From: Pleurodeles waltl
Taxonomy: Eukaryota; Chordata; Amphibia; Caudata; Salamandridae
Assembly (NCBI RefSeq): GCF_031143425.1
Contig: NC_090451.1
Location: forward strand, 663,366,575-663,430,574
Direction: 5' to 3'
Length of the DNA: 64,000 nt
The position numbers and the translations under genes are program-made. The number at the start of each line of letters is the position of its first letter. Within the stretch, counting starts at the first letter, position 1. A model generated the notes under the pieces. It was not told the origin of the DNA and did no database searches. It worked only from the letters and a program-made list of their open reading frames with translations. Below are positions 11,565-23,026 of this stretch, one piece after another.

Positions 11565-12664
11565 TCAAACCCTCCACCAATCCAGCAGTCGAAACTGCAA
11601 TTGTCCGTCCTGTTGTATCACAATTCTGTGGGCAGGGCCCGTGGCCGCTGCCTGAGTCACGGCATCCTTCTGCTGACCATCATCCCTGGTTCTCCGGTCC
11701 GGGTCATCTTCTCCAAATGACCCAGAAGCCACCCCACCTGTCCTCTCCGCCCTACCCGGAGGTGCTTTGTCCCACATCTCCAGCCATCGCCATACCTCCT
11801 CCGGTCGTTCAAAGCACCTTTAAACGCGCCGGGTACAGGAGCATGTATCTAATGTTCATGGCACGAAGCTTCGCCTTCACCTCCAGGAACCCCTTACAGG
11901 AGCTCTGTACCTTGTTCATGTAGTCTGGATAAATGGATATTTTGCAGTTCTCAAACACCACCCTCTCAGATTCCCGGCCCGCCCACAGGATACAGTCATG
12001 ATCTTTGCAGTTTAAAAGACAGGCTATGATAGTCCTCGCGGTGCACCAGGCTGAGGAGGCGCAATAAGGGCCCTATGAGCACGTTCCACCACAGACACCC
12101 TGGACAACCCGACCAGCTGCAGCACATCTCTGATCCAACTCTCCATGAACGTTTCAGCTGCAGACCCTTCCGCACGCTCCAGGAATCCCAGCAGTCGAAT
12201 GTTATTCCGCCGGGACCTGCCCTCTGCATCCCCCAGCCATCCTACTGTGAAATTTGCTTGTACCATCTGTTTGCGCAGGACCACCACCTCCATTTGCAAC
12301 TCCACAATTTGACCTTGTCAGACACCTTCCTGAGGTCTGCCCGAAGAAGGCTGACCTCAACTGCCACCAACTCTATCTTTCCTTCGAGGGACACCCTAGA
12401 ACCTTGAATAGCCGCAATAATCTCAGCTTGTGAGGGCTCCTCTGCATTCGCTGGCTCACTCAGGCCATCTCCGCCCCCCCCCCCCTCCCAGTCGGGTGTG
12501 ACGCTGCAGTAAGGGAACCGGAGTGGTATACTGCTCCATGGTGTTACCTTGCGATGCTTCCGTCTGCCAGTTCTGCCCCATTCCGCTGCCGCCCAGGGGC
12601 CAAACGTCACCCCTGTCTTGACCGACTCAGGGAAAAGGGAAAAGGCAAAAGTCCCCGGGTTCAC
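11565..12664 (-). pseudogene. L1/Tx1-type LINE ORF1 (RNA-binding chaperone), frameshifted
   Basis: The original protein coats LINE RNA. The N-terminal frame (12664-12242) contains a heptad-like, Leu-rich stretch (IQGSRVSLEGKIELVAVEV). A second frame (12305-12024) contains the RRM-type core typical of L1 ORF1 (RRNNIRLLGFLE, then VVERAHRAL and PQPGAPR). A third frame continues with RTIIACLLNCKDHD and KISIYPDYMNKV toward 11818, and a C-terminal piece (EMWDKAPPGRAERTGG) is at 11777-11565. At least two frameshifts separate these pieces. The identification rests on motif order and on its place upstream of ORF2. Confidence 0.82.
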
Positions 12665-13394
12665 GCTGCCAGCAGTTCAGGGTCCACTAATCCTCCAGCT
12701 TCAGGGTGCTGTTGTATGCCGTATCCAGGCACCCCACCTCAGATTCGGGAGAATTTGGCACCTCTCAGCAAGTCCAATGTCACTCGTCACAGTGGGCCCA
12801 TATCCAAACCCCGGGCCGTTCAATTTGGTTCCCCCACCACCGCGATCAGTGCGATGGCTGCTCCTTACCCACTTGTGTGGCAGTTCCTCTGGCCTATCTC
12901 GGCCCCTGACTTCTTGCGGCTCCACAGGTCTTCAGCCACCTGACCAAGGGTTCACCGACCAACGGCTCCCAGGCGGCTCACCAGTCCAAAGGGGCACGCC
13001 CGACAACGCTGTATAACGCAGTCCAATGCTGGCGTGTGGACGCCCCAAAGTGCATCGGCGGTCCAGTATATACTGCCTGCAGCCTAGGGGCCACTTTAGA
13101 GGAGGGCACAACCCCCAATAGTGTGCACCACATTGCCAGCCTGCCGCATGCACCCCCCAGGCCTGGCAGCCGTGCCAGGTGCGGCCCAGGAAGGCCCACC
13201 AACACGGTCCCGATCAGGACGCTGAAACTTCAGATTTGGGGCCGCTCTGTAGCGACACACTTGGGGCACCATCCCATTATACTGGGCGGGCACCAATCAC
13301 CGCAGGCGCCCCGGGATCAATGCAGAATGCAGCCGGGAAGCGGGAACTCACTAGGAGTGTGTCCCGCTGGTCATTTTGCTTGGCCACGCCCATG
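12665..13394 (-). promoter_or_regulatory. GC-rich 5' region of the LINE, probable internal promoter
   Basis: This stretch between ORF1 and the right target duplication is GC-rich with many CpGs. In LINEs the internal promoter occupies this position. No specific transcription-factor site is claimed, and promoter activity is inferred from position only. Confidence 0.5.
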
Positions 13395-13407
13395 ATAAAT
13401 GTATACT
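13395..13407. repeat. Right target-site duplication of the L1
   Basis: ATAAATGTATACT matches 4508-4520 with a single C/T difference and abuts the LINE's 5' end. Confidence 0.85.
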
Positions 13408-14394
13408 TTAACACATCTTTACAATTAAGTCACATAGGGGATTTTAATAAAATCTCAGTAATCAATGAAAAAGAAGCTATAGCAGATCCAGAAATAAAAA
13501 CCCAAATTGACTACAGTTACGTGTTTAATTTACAAATTGATCCCTCCTTACCTGTTGTAAGATAAGGAAGGATCCCCACATGGTAATGGATCCTTTCGGA
13601 TGATATGGAGCTTTTTGTGCAGCACGCGTCTTTCTTATATGTCATGTAACAGGGCTATAGGTTAACTGCATCACAGTAACAATCACTTCGCAAAAGCACG
13701 TTAATGGATAACAAAAGAATGTAGTACTTGAGAAACCAGCAAATAGTCAATCTGTCTACTGTATAGTTATACTTTTGTTTACTAAATAAAGGATAACCCT
13801 GCACTTGGCAGGGCTTTCAAAAATTGAGTGAAACTCTTAAATATTCCTCTCCGCGGAAATCTTTAGCAAAAGACAAAAGATTTATTCAGTTTGAAAAGAA
13901 ACCAGAGTAACGTTTCATGGCCGCCATCTGTGGTGCCAGGAAACACTGTTCCACAGACTGTCAGGGTGATTTAATTTACTAAATTCATCTTAGAAACTCC
14001 TTTAAAAAATACAACCAATTTATAATAATTGTTGTAATCGGGTACATTGATAAAACACTTGTTGCCATAAAAAGAAACAGGAGGACTCAGAGGTGACACT
14101 GAATTATGGGTAAGTACATTTAGATGTAGGTCACGTGACAGGAAAGGTTGTACCACAATAGTTTCCATGCTCAAGTCATAATGTCAACTCCTTTAACTCT
14201 GCAAATTTTTAATGGTGCCTCACACGGTCTTGTGTGGACCGGTGGCACCTAAGAAGAGGATATTTATATGCCTACCTCAAGGCATGCTCGTTGCTGTTCT
14301 TTCTAAGACAAAGAATGAGCCGGTGTGTTTTGTACTTGAAACTTAGAAGGCTGCATCAGCTGCTGTAAAAAAACAACTGGCAAAAAGGAACATG
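13408..14394. other. Gene-free stretch
   Basis: AT-rich, with short ORFs only. The sequence flanking the LINE here should be ancestral host sequence or an older, unrecognised repeat. Nothing functional could be supported. Confidence 0.4.
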
Positions 14395-14690
14395 TTAGAG
14401 CTATTAGTGTTGTAAATTCTTAACTGGACTTTTCTTGCCAAATACATTGAAAATGAAAAGTAAACTGTTGACATAAGCAAGCTGATTAAAAGTGCCACGG
14501 GTGCCATGAGCGCGAATGAGACACACAAAAGGAAAAATACGTTCGCTTGCAGTCAAACATCTCTGCAAAAGTGCAGTTATTCATGTAACAGGGTCGATGG
14601 CCAAGGTGGTAAGGCGTGGTTAAAAGCCCACAGATAGATAACAACAGGCCAGAGCGCTTGCGCGCCCGACATAATAAAACAATCTCGTTA
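14395..14690. repeat. Interspersed repeat family X, copy 2
   Basis: It carries GTTGTAAATTCTTAACTGGA, the GCCATGAGCGCGAA block and TTCATGTAACAGGGTCGATG, collinear with 590-900. Compared with copy 1 it lacks about 100 bp after GGTGGTAAGG. It ends near GACATAATAAAACAATC. Confidence 0.6.
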
Positions 14691-14699
14691 GAGACTTTA

Positions 14700-15830
14700 G
14701 AGGCAATAGGTAAGTGAAGAACATGTGCGCGAGCTGGAGTCACCTGGAAGTTTGCGCAGTATTGGGCTTGCGTTCAGTCACCCCCACCTAGACCTGGTCT
14801 TCTGCCTGCACTCTCGTTCACCCTCGGCCAGTCTGGCACATCCTGGCGCGTTTTGGGAGTCAGCACTCCTGCTCACCAAGGCTCTCTCAGAAGTTTCTGG
14901 AGTACTGGGTTTCCCTTCAGTCCTTGACCCATACCACCCTGAAGGAAGGCCTCGTGTCGGCTCAGGCACCGGGGTATTGTTTTGCGTCTGCCCTTTTGTT
15001 CACCCTAGAGTTTGGCGCATCCTGGGTTATGTTCTCTCTGGAACCCCTGGCCGCCACGGGTGGCCTAGAGGCCTGTCCAACCCCTGAACACATACCTCTC
15101 TGGGGGCTTGGTGCTGTGTACCGCACCAGGGCCTTGCTTTGTGTCAGCGCTCGTTCGCATTGGAATTTAGCGCATCCTGGGTTTTGTTCTACCTCAGAAA
15201 GCCTGCGCCCCCAACATCCACAAGTTTTGCACCTACCTGTCTCTGCCGGTGCGCCTCCCAGCCAAGCCTTCGTCGTCAACCCTCCAGCTCACCTCCTGCG
15301 CCGCACTCCTTGGGCTCCTTGACTCGTGCGCTTTGGAGTGCTTACCTCCAGTTTGCGATGGACAGGGCAGTGTGCGGAGACAAAGCTCCCAGGGCAATCT
15401 CTTATAAGCAGGGATAAACAAATCCTGTCCTACCACACAGGCACCCCGCCGCCGGCCTCTGTGGATTAGGTGATGACTCAGTGAAGGCGCACCGGGCTAG
15501 TGCCCAATTCAAGGCGCCTTTCCGATCACCTCTTCAACAGAGGTCGAAGCGCTTTGGGCTCAAGGCGCACCGACCACGGAAACCCAGTTTAGCCGCACTG
15601 CTTTCTGTTCCACTCTAGGATGTAACTTTCTGCAACATTTCATTCCGATATAATACGCTCTAAACGGCGAGATCACTTCAGCGAGTCATAAGAGTCGACC
15701 TGCAGGTCATAACCTCGATGCCCCCACCCCAGACTTCTATCTTTCAGAGCTTGAGCAATAAAACCCATTAAACTATTGGATTACCAGTAATCCTGTTATT
15801 TTTAGCGACTGGAATCATATGTAGTGTTTG
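14700..15830. repeat. GC-rich repeat with three degenerate internal units
   Basis: Three related units start near 14793, 14977 and 15133. Each has a TTGTTTTGCGTCTGCCC-like head and a GGCGCATCCTGGGTTTTGTTC-like middle. Downstream, 15470-15600 is GC-rich, followed by AGCAATAAAACC near 15757 and a small palindrome GGATTACCAGTAATCC. It may be the distal part of the same repeat as 14395-14690. No ORF is convincing. Confidence 0.45.
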
Positions 15831-17480
15831 TAAACAAGCACTGGGGAAACAAATCGCCTCCTCTCTCTCTCTCCCCCCCCCAATTGCGCTACATCTCGAG
15901 CATGCACAATCCATGTTCCATCATTTCCATGGTATGTAGTCCATCCTGGTTTCTATTCTCAGTGACCTGGGACCAGCAGATCATCTTTGTATATCTATTT
16001 GCATCATTTGAGTTTCACACATCATACGGATATCCTGCCTCCAGAGACAGGTCCTCGTCTGCATCATAGCCTTCCTTAAATACTTAAATATCTCTCCCAA
16101 GTCATTCCTGTCCTCTTTGTTAGCAGTGCACAGCACAGGAGGCCAGCTAATCTCCTTTCTAAAGCTCACCCTTGTTTTGCCCCCCCACTTTGGTCTCTCT
16201 TACACCCTATGCAGGTGACACTCAACTTAACACCTTGGCCAGCACTTATAAATGGTACCAACTTTCAAAACGACCTCATTCCTGTGGTCACTTGGATGCA
16301 GGCTTCTCTGAAAAGAAGAAAAAACACTTGGAAAAAGAGAAAGTCTAGTGCTCTGCAAAGGTTTTACCCTATAGTCTTCCATCTGATGGCCTACTGAATT
16401 AAGCCCACCACTTTGGCCCAGGACCAGAGTTTCCTTCGCGATCAAGCTCTTTCTCACTCCCAAATTAGAATCTCCTCATGCTTCTACCAACTCCACCTCC
16501 CTCAAAAGTGGATTGCCCCTCAGTGAGTAACCAATTTCCCACCTGGGGTAAGTACAACTCTCCCCCACCTTGTCCATCCTGCTTCTTCTCTCCCGAGACT
16601 CAATTGGATCTAGGACGCCACAATTTGGTTTATTGTGGGAAGTTCCCAGCAAAATCACATCAGTCCTGGTGACAACGTCATCGCCTAAGGTCTTTAATTT
16701 ACTGTGCTAAACACATGCATAGCGCTACTAATCTATGAAGCTAAAAGCACTGCTTGTTATTAAAGTCCATTAAACTATTCTTCTTTCCAGCTGTTAACGT
16801 TCCCTAAAGTCTCTCTGGTCTTGGTAACTGAACCTTCTACTTGGCAGTCAACTTGTGTACTCCCTTTTACTCAACAGTAAGTAACATAATGTGGTTTTCC
16901 TATTACCTCTCCCCCTTCAGGACCAGGATTACAAATGCTATCCAATTGATTAGGTGTGCATCCATTTTAAATCCCGACCTTAAAAATAAAAAACTAGACT
17001 GCTACCGTTGAAGAAAAGGTTTACTGTAAACAATGGGTCCGAGATAAATACTTTAATGTATCATGATTCTGTATGGATTTGAGATGCAAAACAGTCTCAT
17101 CCATTGCAAAGCAAGTACTTTAAGAAGCAGAATACATGAGATGTGAGAAATACTATTGTGGTGTATCTAAAGCCCACAATATGTATATTTTCAAGAATTG
17201 GTAACAGCAGATTATGCAGACAACTGACCTGGTAGTTTTTCAATCCTACCCTTTACTTACAACATCCTAGTGTAGTGCATTCTACTCTATTTCACTTACA
17301 TTTTTCTTTTACAATACAACCCTTTCCATCCCATTATTTGATTAATCAAATGAAAACCCAAAAGTTTCATGAAGCTATAACAGACAGCAGCCCTACACCC
17401 CAAAAAAACTAAAACTCGTCAAATAAACAAGATTTAAAGCCCCTTCCGAGAATACATAGTAACTGAATCCAGCAGCATGC
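15831..17480. other. Gene-free stretch
   Basis: Mixed, slightly AT-rich sequence with only short unconvincing ORFs. No exon, RNA gene or repeat boundary was recognised. Confidence 0.4.
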
Positions 17481-17589
17481 CCTAGGCAGTGTATTCCAAA
17501 CAAGCACTAGCAAAGCCACGAGGTCTCATCTATTCAAGAGCAATTGGGTTTGACAACGTGTTTTAATCATGTTGCACATCAGTTGACTG

Positions 17590-17945
17590 CTGTTCAGAGA
17601 GTTGTATACAGTTGTTTAGAGTGGTGGAGAGCGAAGTTGATTGTCAGAGTGGGGCAGAGTTAACTACATTGTAGTGGAGCAGAGTCATGGTATGAAGGGG
17701 CAGAACAGTGCTTGGGGTGGGGGGGGTAGTGTTGTGGAGTGCAGAGGAATTGAGTAGTGTGTTGCAGATCGGCATGGAGTTGTGTCACAGATTGGTGTAT
17801 AGTCGCATAGAGGAGCAGTGTCAGATTGGCATAGAGTGGCATGTTGCTGAGTGGAGTCTCTTAGAGCAGTGTTTTCTAGAATTGAGTGGTGTGTTGTAGA
17901 GTGGTGTGGAGTGGTATTAAGTATGTATGGTGTGGTAGCACATTG
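17590..17945. repeat. Degenerate GAGTGG/GTGTTG minisatellite
   Basis: About 350 bp of irregular repetition of units such as AGAGTGGTG, GTGGAGTGG and GTGTTGTAGAGTGG, with strong purine/pyrimidine strand bias (G and T rich). Units vary from about 9 to 20 nt, so it is an old, decayed array. Confidence 0.6.
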
Positions 17946-18164
17946 CCATTACAGACACTTTCGATTGAAATGACCACTACATTTGCAGAGACATACAGTT
18001 TTGCTGATAAAAATATAGTGCATAAACAATGTGGAAATGTACTTGCCTAGTGAACTGATTTGTTTCGATAGTATTAAAATATTTAATCCAAAAAGGGAGC
18101 AGCCGGTCTTACATTTCAGCTCAAACAGCCCCAAAGCATCATGATAAATGCAGTCATTACCCTC

Positions 18165-19469
18165 CGGCCACTGCCCCCACTTTTGGCGGCAAGGCTGGAG
18201 GAGATAATGAGAAAAACATGGAGGAGTTACCCCCCCACAGTCAGGACAGTCCCTAAGGTGTCCTGATCTGAGGTGACTCTTACTTTTAGAAATCCTCCAT
18301 CTTGTAGAAGGCGGATACCCCCAATAGGATTAGGGATGTGTCCCCCTCCCCACAGGGAGGAGGCACAAAGAGGGTGTAGCCACCCTCAAAGACAGTAGCC
18401 ATTGGCTACTGCCCTCCCAGAACTAAACACATCCCTGAATTCAGTATTTAGGGCCCCCCAGAACCTAGGAAACTAGATTCCTGCAACCTAAAGAAGGACA
18501 GCTAACCTGAAGACTGAGACGACAACTGATTTGGCCCCGGCCCCAGCCCCACCGGCCTGTCTCCCTACTTCGACGAAAACTGCAACAGCAATGCATCAAA
18601 CAGGGACCAGTGACCTCTGAAGCCTCAGAGGACTGCCCTGCACCCAAAGGACCAAGAAGCTCACGTGAACAGCGGCTCTGTTCAACCATCTGAAACAAAG
18701 AAGCAACTTTAAAGACTCCACGTTTCCCACCGGAAGCGTGAGACTTTCCACTCTGCACCAGACGCCCTCGGCTCGACCTGCAGAGAACCAACACCTCAGG
18801 GAGGACTCCCTGGCGACTGCGAGTCAGTGAGTAACCAGAGACGACCCCCCTGGGCCCCCACAGCGACGCCTGCTTAGGAAATCCAGAGGCTCCCGCTGAC
18901 CGCGACTGCCTTTAACAAGGGACCCGGCGCCTGGAACCAACACTGCACCCACAGCCCCCAGGACCTGAAGGAACAGAACTCCAGTGCAGGAGCGACCCCC
19001 AGGCGACCCTCTGCCTAGCCCAGGTGGTGGCTGCCCCGAGGACCCAACTTTGAACCCTGTAAGCGTTTTACTTACCTGGGAACTTAACAATTACTTACCT
19101 CCCCCAGGAACTGTTGATTTTTGCAATGTGTCCACTTTTAAAATAGCTTATTGCCATTGTCGTCAAAACTGTACATGCTATTGTGATTATTCAAAGTTTC
19201 TAGAATAACTGAGTCAAATACCTTTCATTTGAAGTATTACTTGTAAATCTTGAACCTGTGGTTCTTAAAATAAACTGAGAAAAGATATTTTTCTATATAA
19301 AAACCTATTGGCCTGGAGTATGTCTGAGTGTGTGTTCCTCATTTATTGCCTGTGTGTATACAACAAATGATTAACACTACCCTCTGATAAGCCTACTGCT
19401 CGACCACACTACCACAAAATAGGGCATTAGAATTATCTCTTTTTGCCACTATCTTACCTCCAAGGGGAA
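18165..19469. mobile_element. Element A copy 2 (element B), left part, 5'-truncated
   Basis: Collinear with 2682-4370 of element A (for example GGAGATAATGAGAAAAAC, TTGAACCTGTGGTTCTTAAA and CTCTGATAAGCC), with an internal deletion of about 390 bp. It stops at CAAGGGGAA, where DIRS-1 begins, and resumes at 25826. The first 170 bp of the element are missing. Confidence 0.8.
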
Positions 19470-19749
19470 GAAAATAAGTTACTTACCTGTAACTGTAGTT
19501 CTCCAATATTGGAATCTTTCATAGATTCACATGCTTGAATCATTCCCCGTCGTCGAGATGGGAGTCCCCGGTATAATTTACACAAGTAATGTCAAGATAT
19601 ATCAACAGAGAAAAAAAGGCCCTAGGCCTCTTCAATTTAACAGTCTATCAGAGTCATTTTGTGAAAAGGACCAAACCTAAGCCTCCACCAATCAGGCGAC
19701 AGCACCCTTCAGAACCCTCCTGAGAGAAGCTCCAGCACCTCAGATTTTC
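19470..19749. repeat. DIRS-1 left inverted terminal repeat (element 3' end)
   Basis: Inverted match to 25584-25825 from TCATAGATTCACATGCTTG through CTCCAGCACCTCA. This copy is longer at the outer edge: it carries GAAAATAAGTTACTTACCTG, whose complement reads CAGGTAAGTAAC, a consensus 5' splice site. Confidence 0.9.
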
Positions 19750-19809
19750 CAAGCACAAGTGCGTACAATATAGTAAACAGAGAAAGAAAGACGTGACGTG
19801 AGCTTCTCC

Positions 19810-19824
19810 GGGGAGGCGGGTGGG
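19810..19824 (+). promoter_or_regulatory. G-rich motif GGGGAGGCGGGTGGG beside the DIRS-1 ICR
   Basis: The identical 15-mer is at 26262-26276 in DIRS-2, and a one-base variant is at 59390-59404 in DIRS-5, each within about 4 nt of the ICR. Its function is unknown. Four G-runs could allow a quadruplex on the non-coding strand. Confidence 0.7.
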
Positions 19825-19827
19825 TCG

Positions 19828-19930
19828 CATGTGAATCTATGAAAGATTCCAATACTGAAGAACTACAGTTACAGGTAACTTATTTTCATACTCCAGTATT
19901 GGAACTTTCATAGATTCACATGCTTGAATC
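19828..19930. repeat. DIRS-1 internal complementary region (ICR)
   Basis: The first half complements the left end (GTGAATCTATGAAAGATTCC through CTTATTTTC). The second half complements the right end (ACTCCAGTATTGGAACTTTC through TGCTTGAATC). They meet near 19887. This is the template by which DIRS elements restore their ends. It differs from the left terminus by loss of 4 nt (AGTA) in the GTAAGTAAC motif. Confidence 0.9.
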
Positions 19931-20049
19931 AGAGTAGAGAGCAGTAGTTCTGCACATTGTAATATGACAACATCTTTAATGGAAAAATACTTTAATACAC
20001 AAAACCTTATTATCCTTGTGCATATACATGCAACTATAAAGGTATACAC

Positions 20050-20052
<3 letters not shown>

Positions 20053-20112
<60 letters not shown>

Positions 20113-20130
20113 TAAATATATATACATATA
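20053..20130. repeat. (TA)n/(CA)n microsatellite in DIRS-1
   Basis: About 25 uninterrupted TA units followed by CACACA and degenerate TA, in the non-coding segment between the ICR and the recombinase frame. Confidence 0.9.
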
Positions 20131-20376
20131 CAGATACATGACGAAATACCAAGAGACACAGCAAAAAATGATTTAAAGACACTACTGTAACATGACTGTT
20201 CGCTTCAAAACCAACCACTTATGTGTTTGTCAGAATGTTCTTACTTTTGTATACCTTTTTCTTTCTTTAAAAAAAAAAAATATATATATATAAAACAATG
20301 TGCATACCTGTTCTAGGATGGAGGGATGTAGGAGAGATGGTTCACCTTCACCTGAAGAGAACCGCCTGGCCCACTG

Positions 20377-21346
20377 CTACATCTCCCTGAGAGAGAGATT
20401 CCAAGCAGTAGTGCTTCGGGAAAGTATGGCAGCTCTTCCATGTTGCTGCCCTACAAATGTCTTGTAGTGGAACTCAGACGAACAGTGCCACTGACGATGA
20501 GACTGCTCTCGTAGAATGAGCATGCACAGGTGATTGCAAAGGTTTGCCCGCTGCTTGATGGCAGCAACGAATGGCTGAGGCGATCCACCTGGAAATACTC
20601 TGCTTGGATAGTGGGTTACCTTTTCTAGGAGCACTGTACGCTACGAATAACTGATTAGAGCGTCGAAAAGATTTAGTCCTGTCCAAATAAAATTGAACAC
20701 ATCTTTTAACGTCTAAGGAGTGTAATGCCCTCTCAGCCGGAGTAGATGGATGAGGAAAAAAAAAAAAAGACTAAAGGTTAGTTTATGTGAAAGTCTGAAG
20801 GAACCTTTGGAATAAAACGCGGGTTCGTGCGCATTAGCAGTCTTTCGTGTTTAAGCTGTAGGAATGGCTCTTGGATGGAAAACGCTTGCACCTCGCTGAC
20901 CCGCCTAGCTGATGTAAGAGCTACCAATAAGGCAACCTTCCATGACAAGAACTTGAGGGAAGCACGATGGATCGGCTCAAACTGATGCTTCATCAGTTGT
21001 GCCAAGACAATATTCAGATTCCACAAAGGAGGTGGTGGTCTAAAAGGAGGGTAAACTCTGAAAAGCTCCTTCAAAAATCTCTTAATCAGCCGAGAAGAGG
21101 GAGGGTGTATCATCTGAACGTCTGTATGCAGCTATAGCTGCTAAGTGAACTTTAACGGACGAGTGTGCTAGCTGCAACAGATACGGTAGCAATTCCTCTG
21201 GTGGTGAGACTAGTGGGTCAATCTGTCGCCGATGACACCAGGCACAGAATCTTTTCCACTTACACGGATACGTTTTGTTAGTGCTATCCGCTCTGGCTTT
21301 TGACAAAATATCCCTACAGTCCTGCGGGATACTCAAATGCGCGAAC
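20377..21346 (-). pseudogene. DIRS-1 tyrosine recombinase, frameshifted
   Basis: The recombinase would integrate circular DIRS cDNA. The N-terminal core-binding part (DILSKARADSTNKTYPCKW, VKVHLAAIAAY) is the tail of the 22602-21082 frame. The middle part (21113-20778) has LMKHQFEPIH and the catalytic-arginine box LTSARRVSEVQAF. A later frame (20686-20474) has AHSTRA (HxxR box) and ends early in a stop. The C-terminal ATW...HTFPKHYCLE nucleophile region lies in another frame near 20400. It is therefore broken into at least three frames. Confidence 0.88.
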
Positions 21347-23026
21347 TCTGTGGTGAGGAGCCAGGCTGATAAACGCATTGACTGCGGATCAGGGTGCCAA
21401 ACCTGGCCGTTGTTCATGGTTAGTAATTGAGGTGATGGCTCCAGCAGAATATGAGGCTTGATTGACAGAAAGAGAAGTTCTGCGAACCAATGTTGACGCG
21501 GCCAGTACGGAGCTATCAGTATCAGAGTGCACAGCTCTGTTTTCATCTTCGTGAGGACCCTTGGGATCAACGGAATGGGAGGAAAGGCGTAAGCAAAGAT
21601 GTCTGACCAGACTATTGAAAACGCATTCCTACAAGATCCCTTCTGGTGATGCCAACTTGCGAAGAACCGGCATTTGGCGTTGTCTTTGTTCGCAAACAGG
21701 TCTACCGTTGGTGTTCCCCACAGGGAACAAATATGGTTCAATACTGTCTGGTCTAACTCCCACTCGTGGCAGTCCGATTTCTGCCTGCTGAGTGCGTCTG
21801 CTGTCTTGTTGTCTATTCCAGGCAAATGCACTGCTGATAGTGTCATGTTTTGCTGTGAGGCCCAGTTCCAGATTGCTTGGGCTTCCCTGGAGAGAGTGAG
21901 AGATCGTGTGCCTCCTTGTTTGTTGAGATAGTGCATCGTAGTGGTGTTGTCCGTCCTTATTACCACTTGCGATCCTGAGATCTTGGGAAGAAATGCTTGT
22001 AAGGCCAGGTGCACTGCCCTGAGCTCCATCCAATTGATATGCATTGACGCCAGATGCGGTGGCCATTTGCCACTTATTTGCAGATCCTGTAACACAGCTC
22101 CCCAGCTTCCAGCGATGCATCCGTTATTATGGTCCACAGGGCTGGTTGCTGTAGAAACGAAAGGCCGATTGATAGATGATGCCTTTGAGACCACCATCTC
22201 AGAGCTCTGAGCATTATCGGAGTTATTTGTATCTGGTCCTCCAAAGTGCCCGATACTTTGAGCCCTTGACGATTTAGTTGCTCTTGTAAGGGGCGCATCT
22301 TTAGCCGACAGAGGGACCAGAGGTATGCATGAAGACATCATGCCCAACAGCGACTTGAACAGACTGACCGTAACCTTTCCTCTTCTCTGTATGGAACTTA
22401 GAGTCCGTAATCTTTGTTGCCTCTCTAACGTGGGACATTCCATGGTGGATTCTGTGTTTAGTCTTGCTCCTAGAAAGGTAATATTGCGTGCTGGTAGAGG
22501 GTTGGACTCCTCCCAGTTGACGGTGAATCCGAGATTGGTTAGTAAGGAAACGCACTTTTTTGTTGACTTGTGCGTTCCAGCGTAAGTCTTTGCCTTTATC
22601 AACCAATCGTCTAAGTATGGAAAAACCTGGTGCTTTCTCCTTCAGAGAAAGGCTGCGACTGGTGCTAGACATTTGGTAAATATTCTTGGGGCCGATTTCA
22701 GTCCGAAGGGAAGGACACGGTATTGATAATGGCTCCCGGCTACGGTGAATCTCAAGTATTTTCTGTGGGCAGAGTGGATGGGTATGTGGAAGTATGCATC
22801 TTTCAGGTCTAGTGAAGACATGAAATCTCCCTGATTGAGACACAGAAGGACGTCTTGCAAGCTGATCATCCAGAACAATTGCTTTTTTTAGTAGACATTT
22901 AATTCCATTAAATCGAGGATCGGCCTCCAATCCTTCCACTTTTTCCTGAATGAGGAAGAACCTGGAATAAAATCCTGTTCCTCTTTGGGCCCGAGGCACC
23001 TTCTCTATAGCTTCTTTGAGAAGCAT
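21347..23026 (-). pseudogene. DIRS-1 reverse transcriptase-RNase H-methyltransferase-like polyprotein, broken
   Basis: The RT start (GFYSRFFLI) is in the 23026 frame. The palm motifs LDLKDAYFHIPIH and VLPFGLKSAPRIFTKCL are in 22878-22642. FPYLDDWLIKAK (the catalytic YxDD equivalent) reaches the frame that continues as 22602-21082. That frame carries RNase H motifs (MELRAVHLALQAF, IRTDNTTTMHYLN, TADALSRQ) and then DLFANKDNAKCRFFA and YAFPPIPLIPRVL, the methyltransferase-like segment known downstream of RNase H in DIRS elements. Two frameshifts separate the RT pieces. RNase H and the recombinase N-terminus share one frame here, unlike DIRS-2 and DIRS-5. Confidence 0.9.

Larger units (their letters stand above)
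4521..13394 (-). mobile_element. Full-length L1/Tx1-type LINE, nested host of two later insertions
   Basis: The element is on the minus strand. Its 3' end is a T-run at 4521-4529 (poly(A) on the minus strand), preceded by AATAAAAACAGAGTT. Its 5' end lies in a GC-rich leader ending near 13394. A 13-bp duplication (4508-4520 and 13395-13407, one mismatch) brackets it, which is the mark of target-primed reverse transcription. In order on the minus strand come a GC-rich 5' region, an ORF1-like frame, an endonuclease-reverse transcriptase frame, a Cys-rich tail and a 3' UTR. Removing the inserted Tc1 (1.56 kb) and MITE-like element (0.9 kb) leaves about 6.4 kb. Both ORFs carry frameshifts, so this copy is dead. 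Confidence 0.85.

Noticed and set aside
12549..13016. Overlapping plus-strand ORFs in the GC-rich region
   Set aside because: GC-rich sequence rarely has stops. The region is the LINE's 5' end, and no domain is visible.
13408..18164. Exons of genes that neighbour CLK2 in mammals (SCAMP3, HCN3)
   Set aside because: I looked for their characteristic N-terminal and transmembrane motifs on both strands downstream and upstream of CLK2 and recognised none.
19837..20218. ORFs with poly-(Ile-Tyr) stretches
   Set aside because: They are translations of the (TA)n microsatellite.
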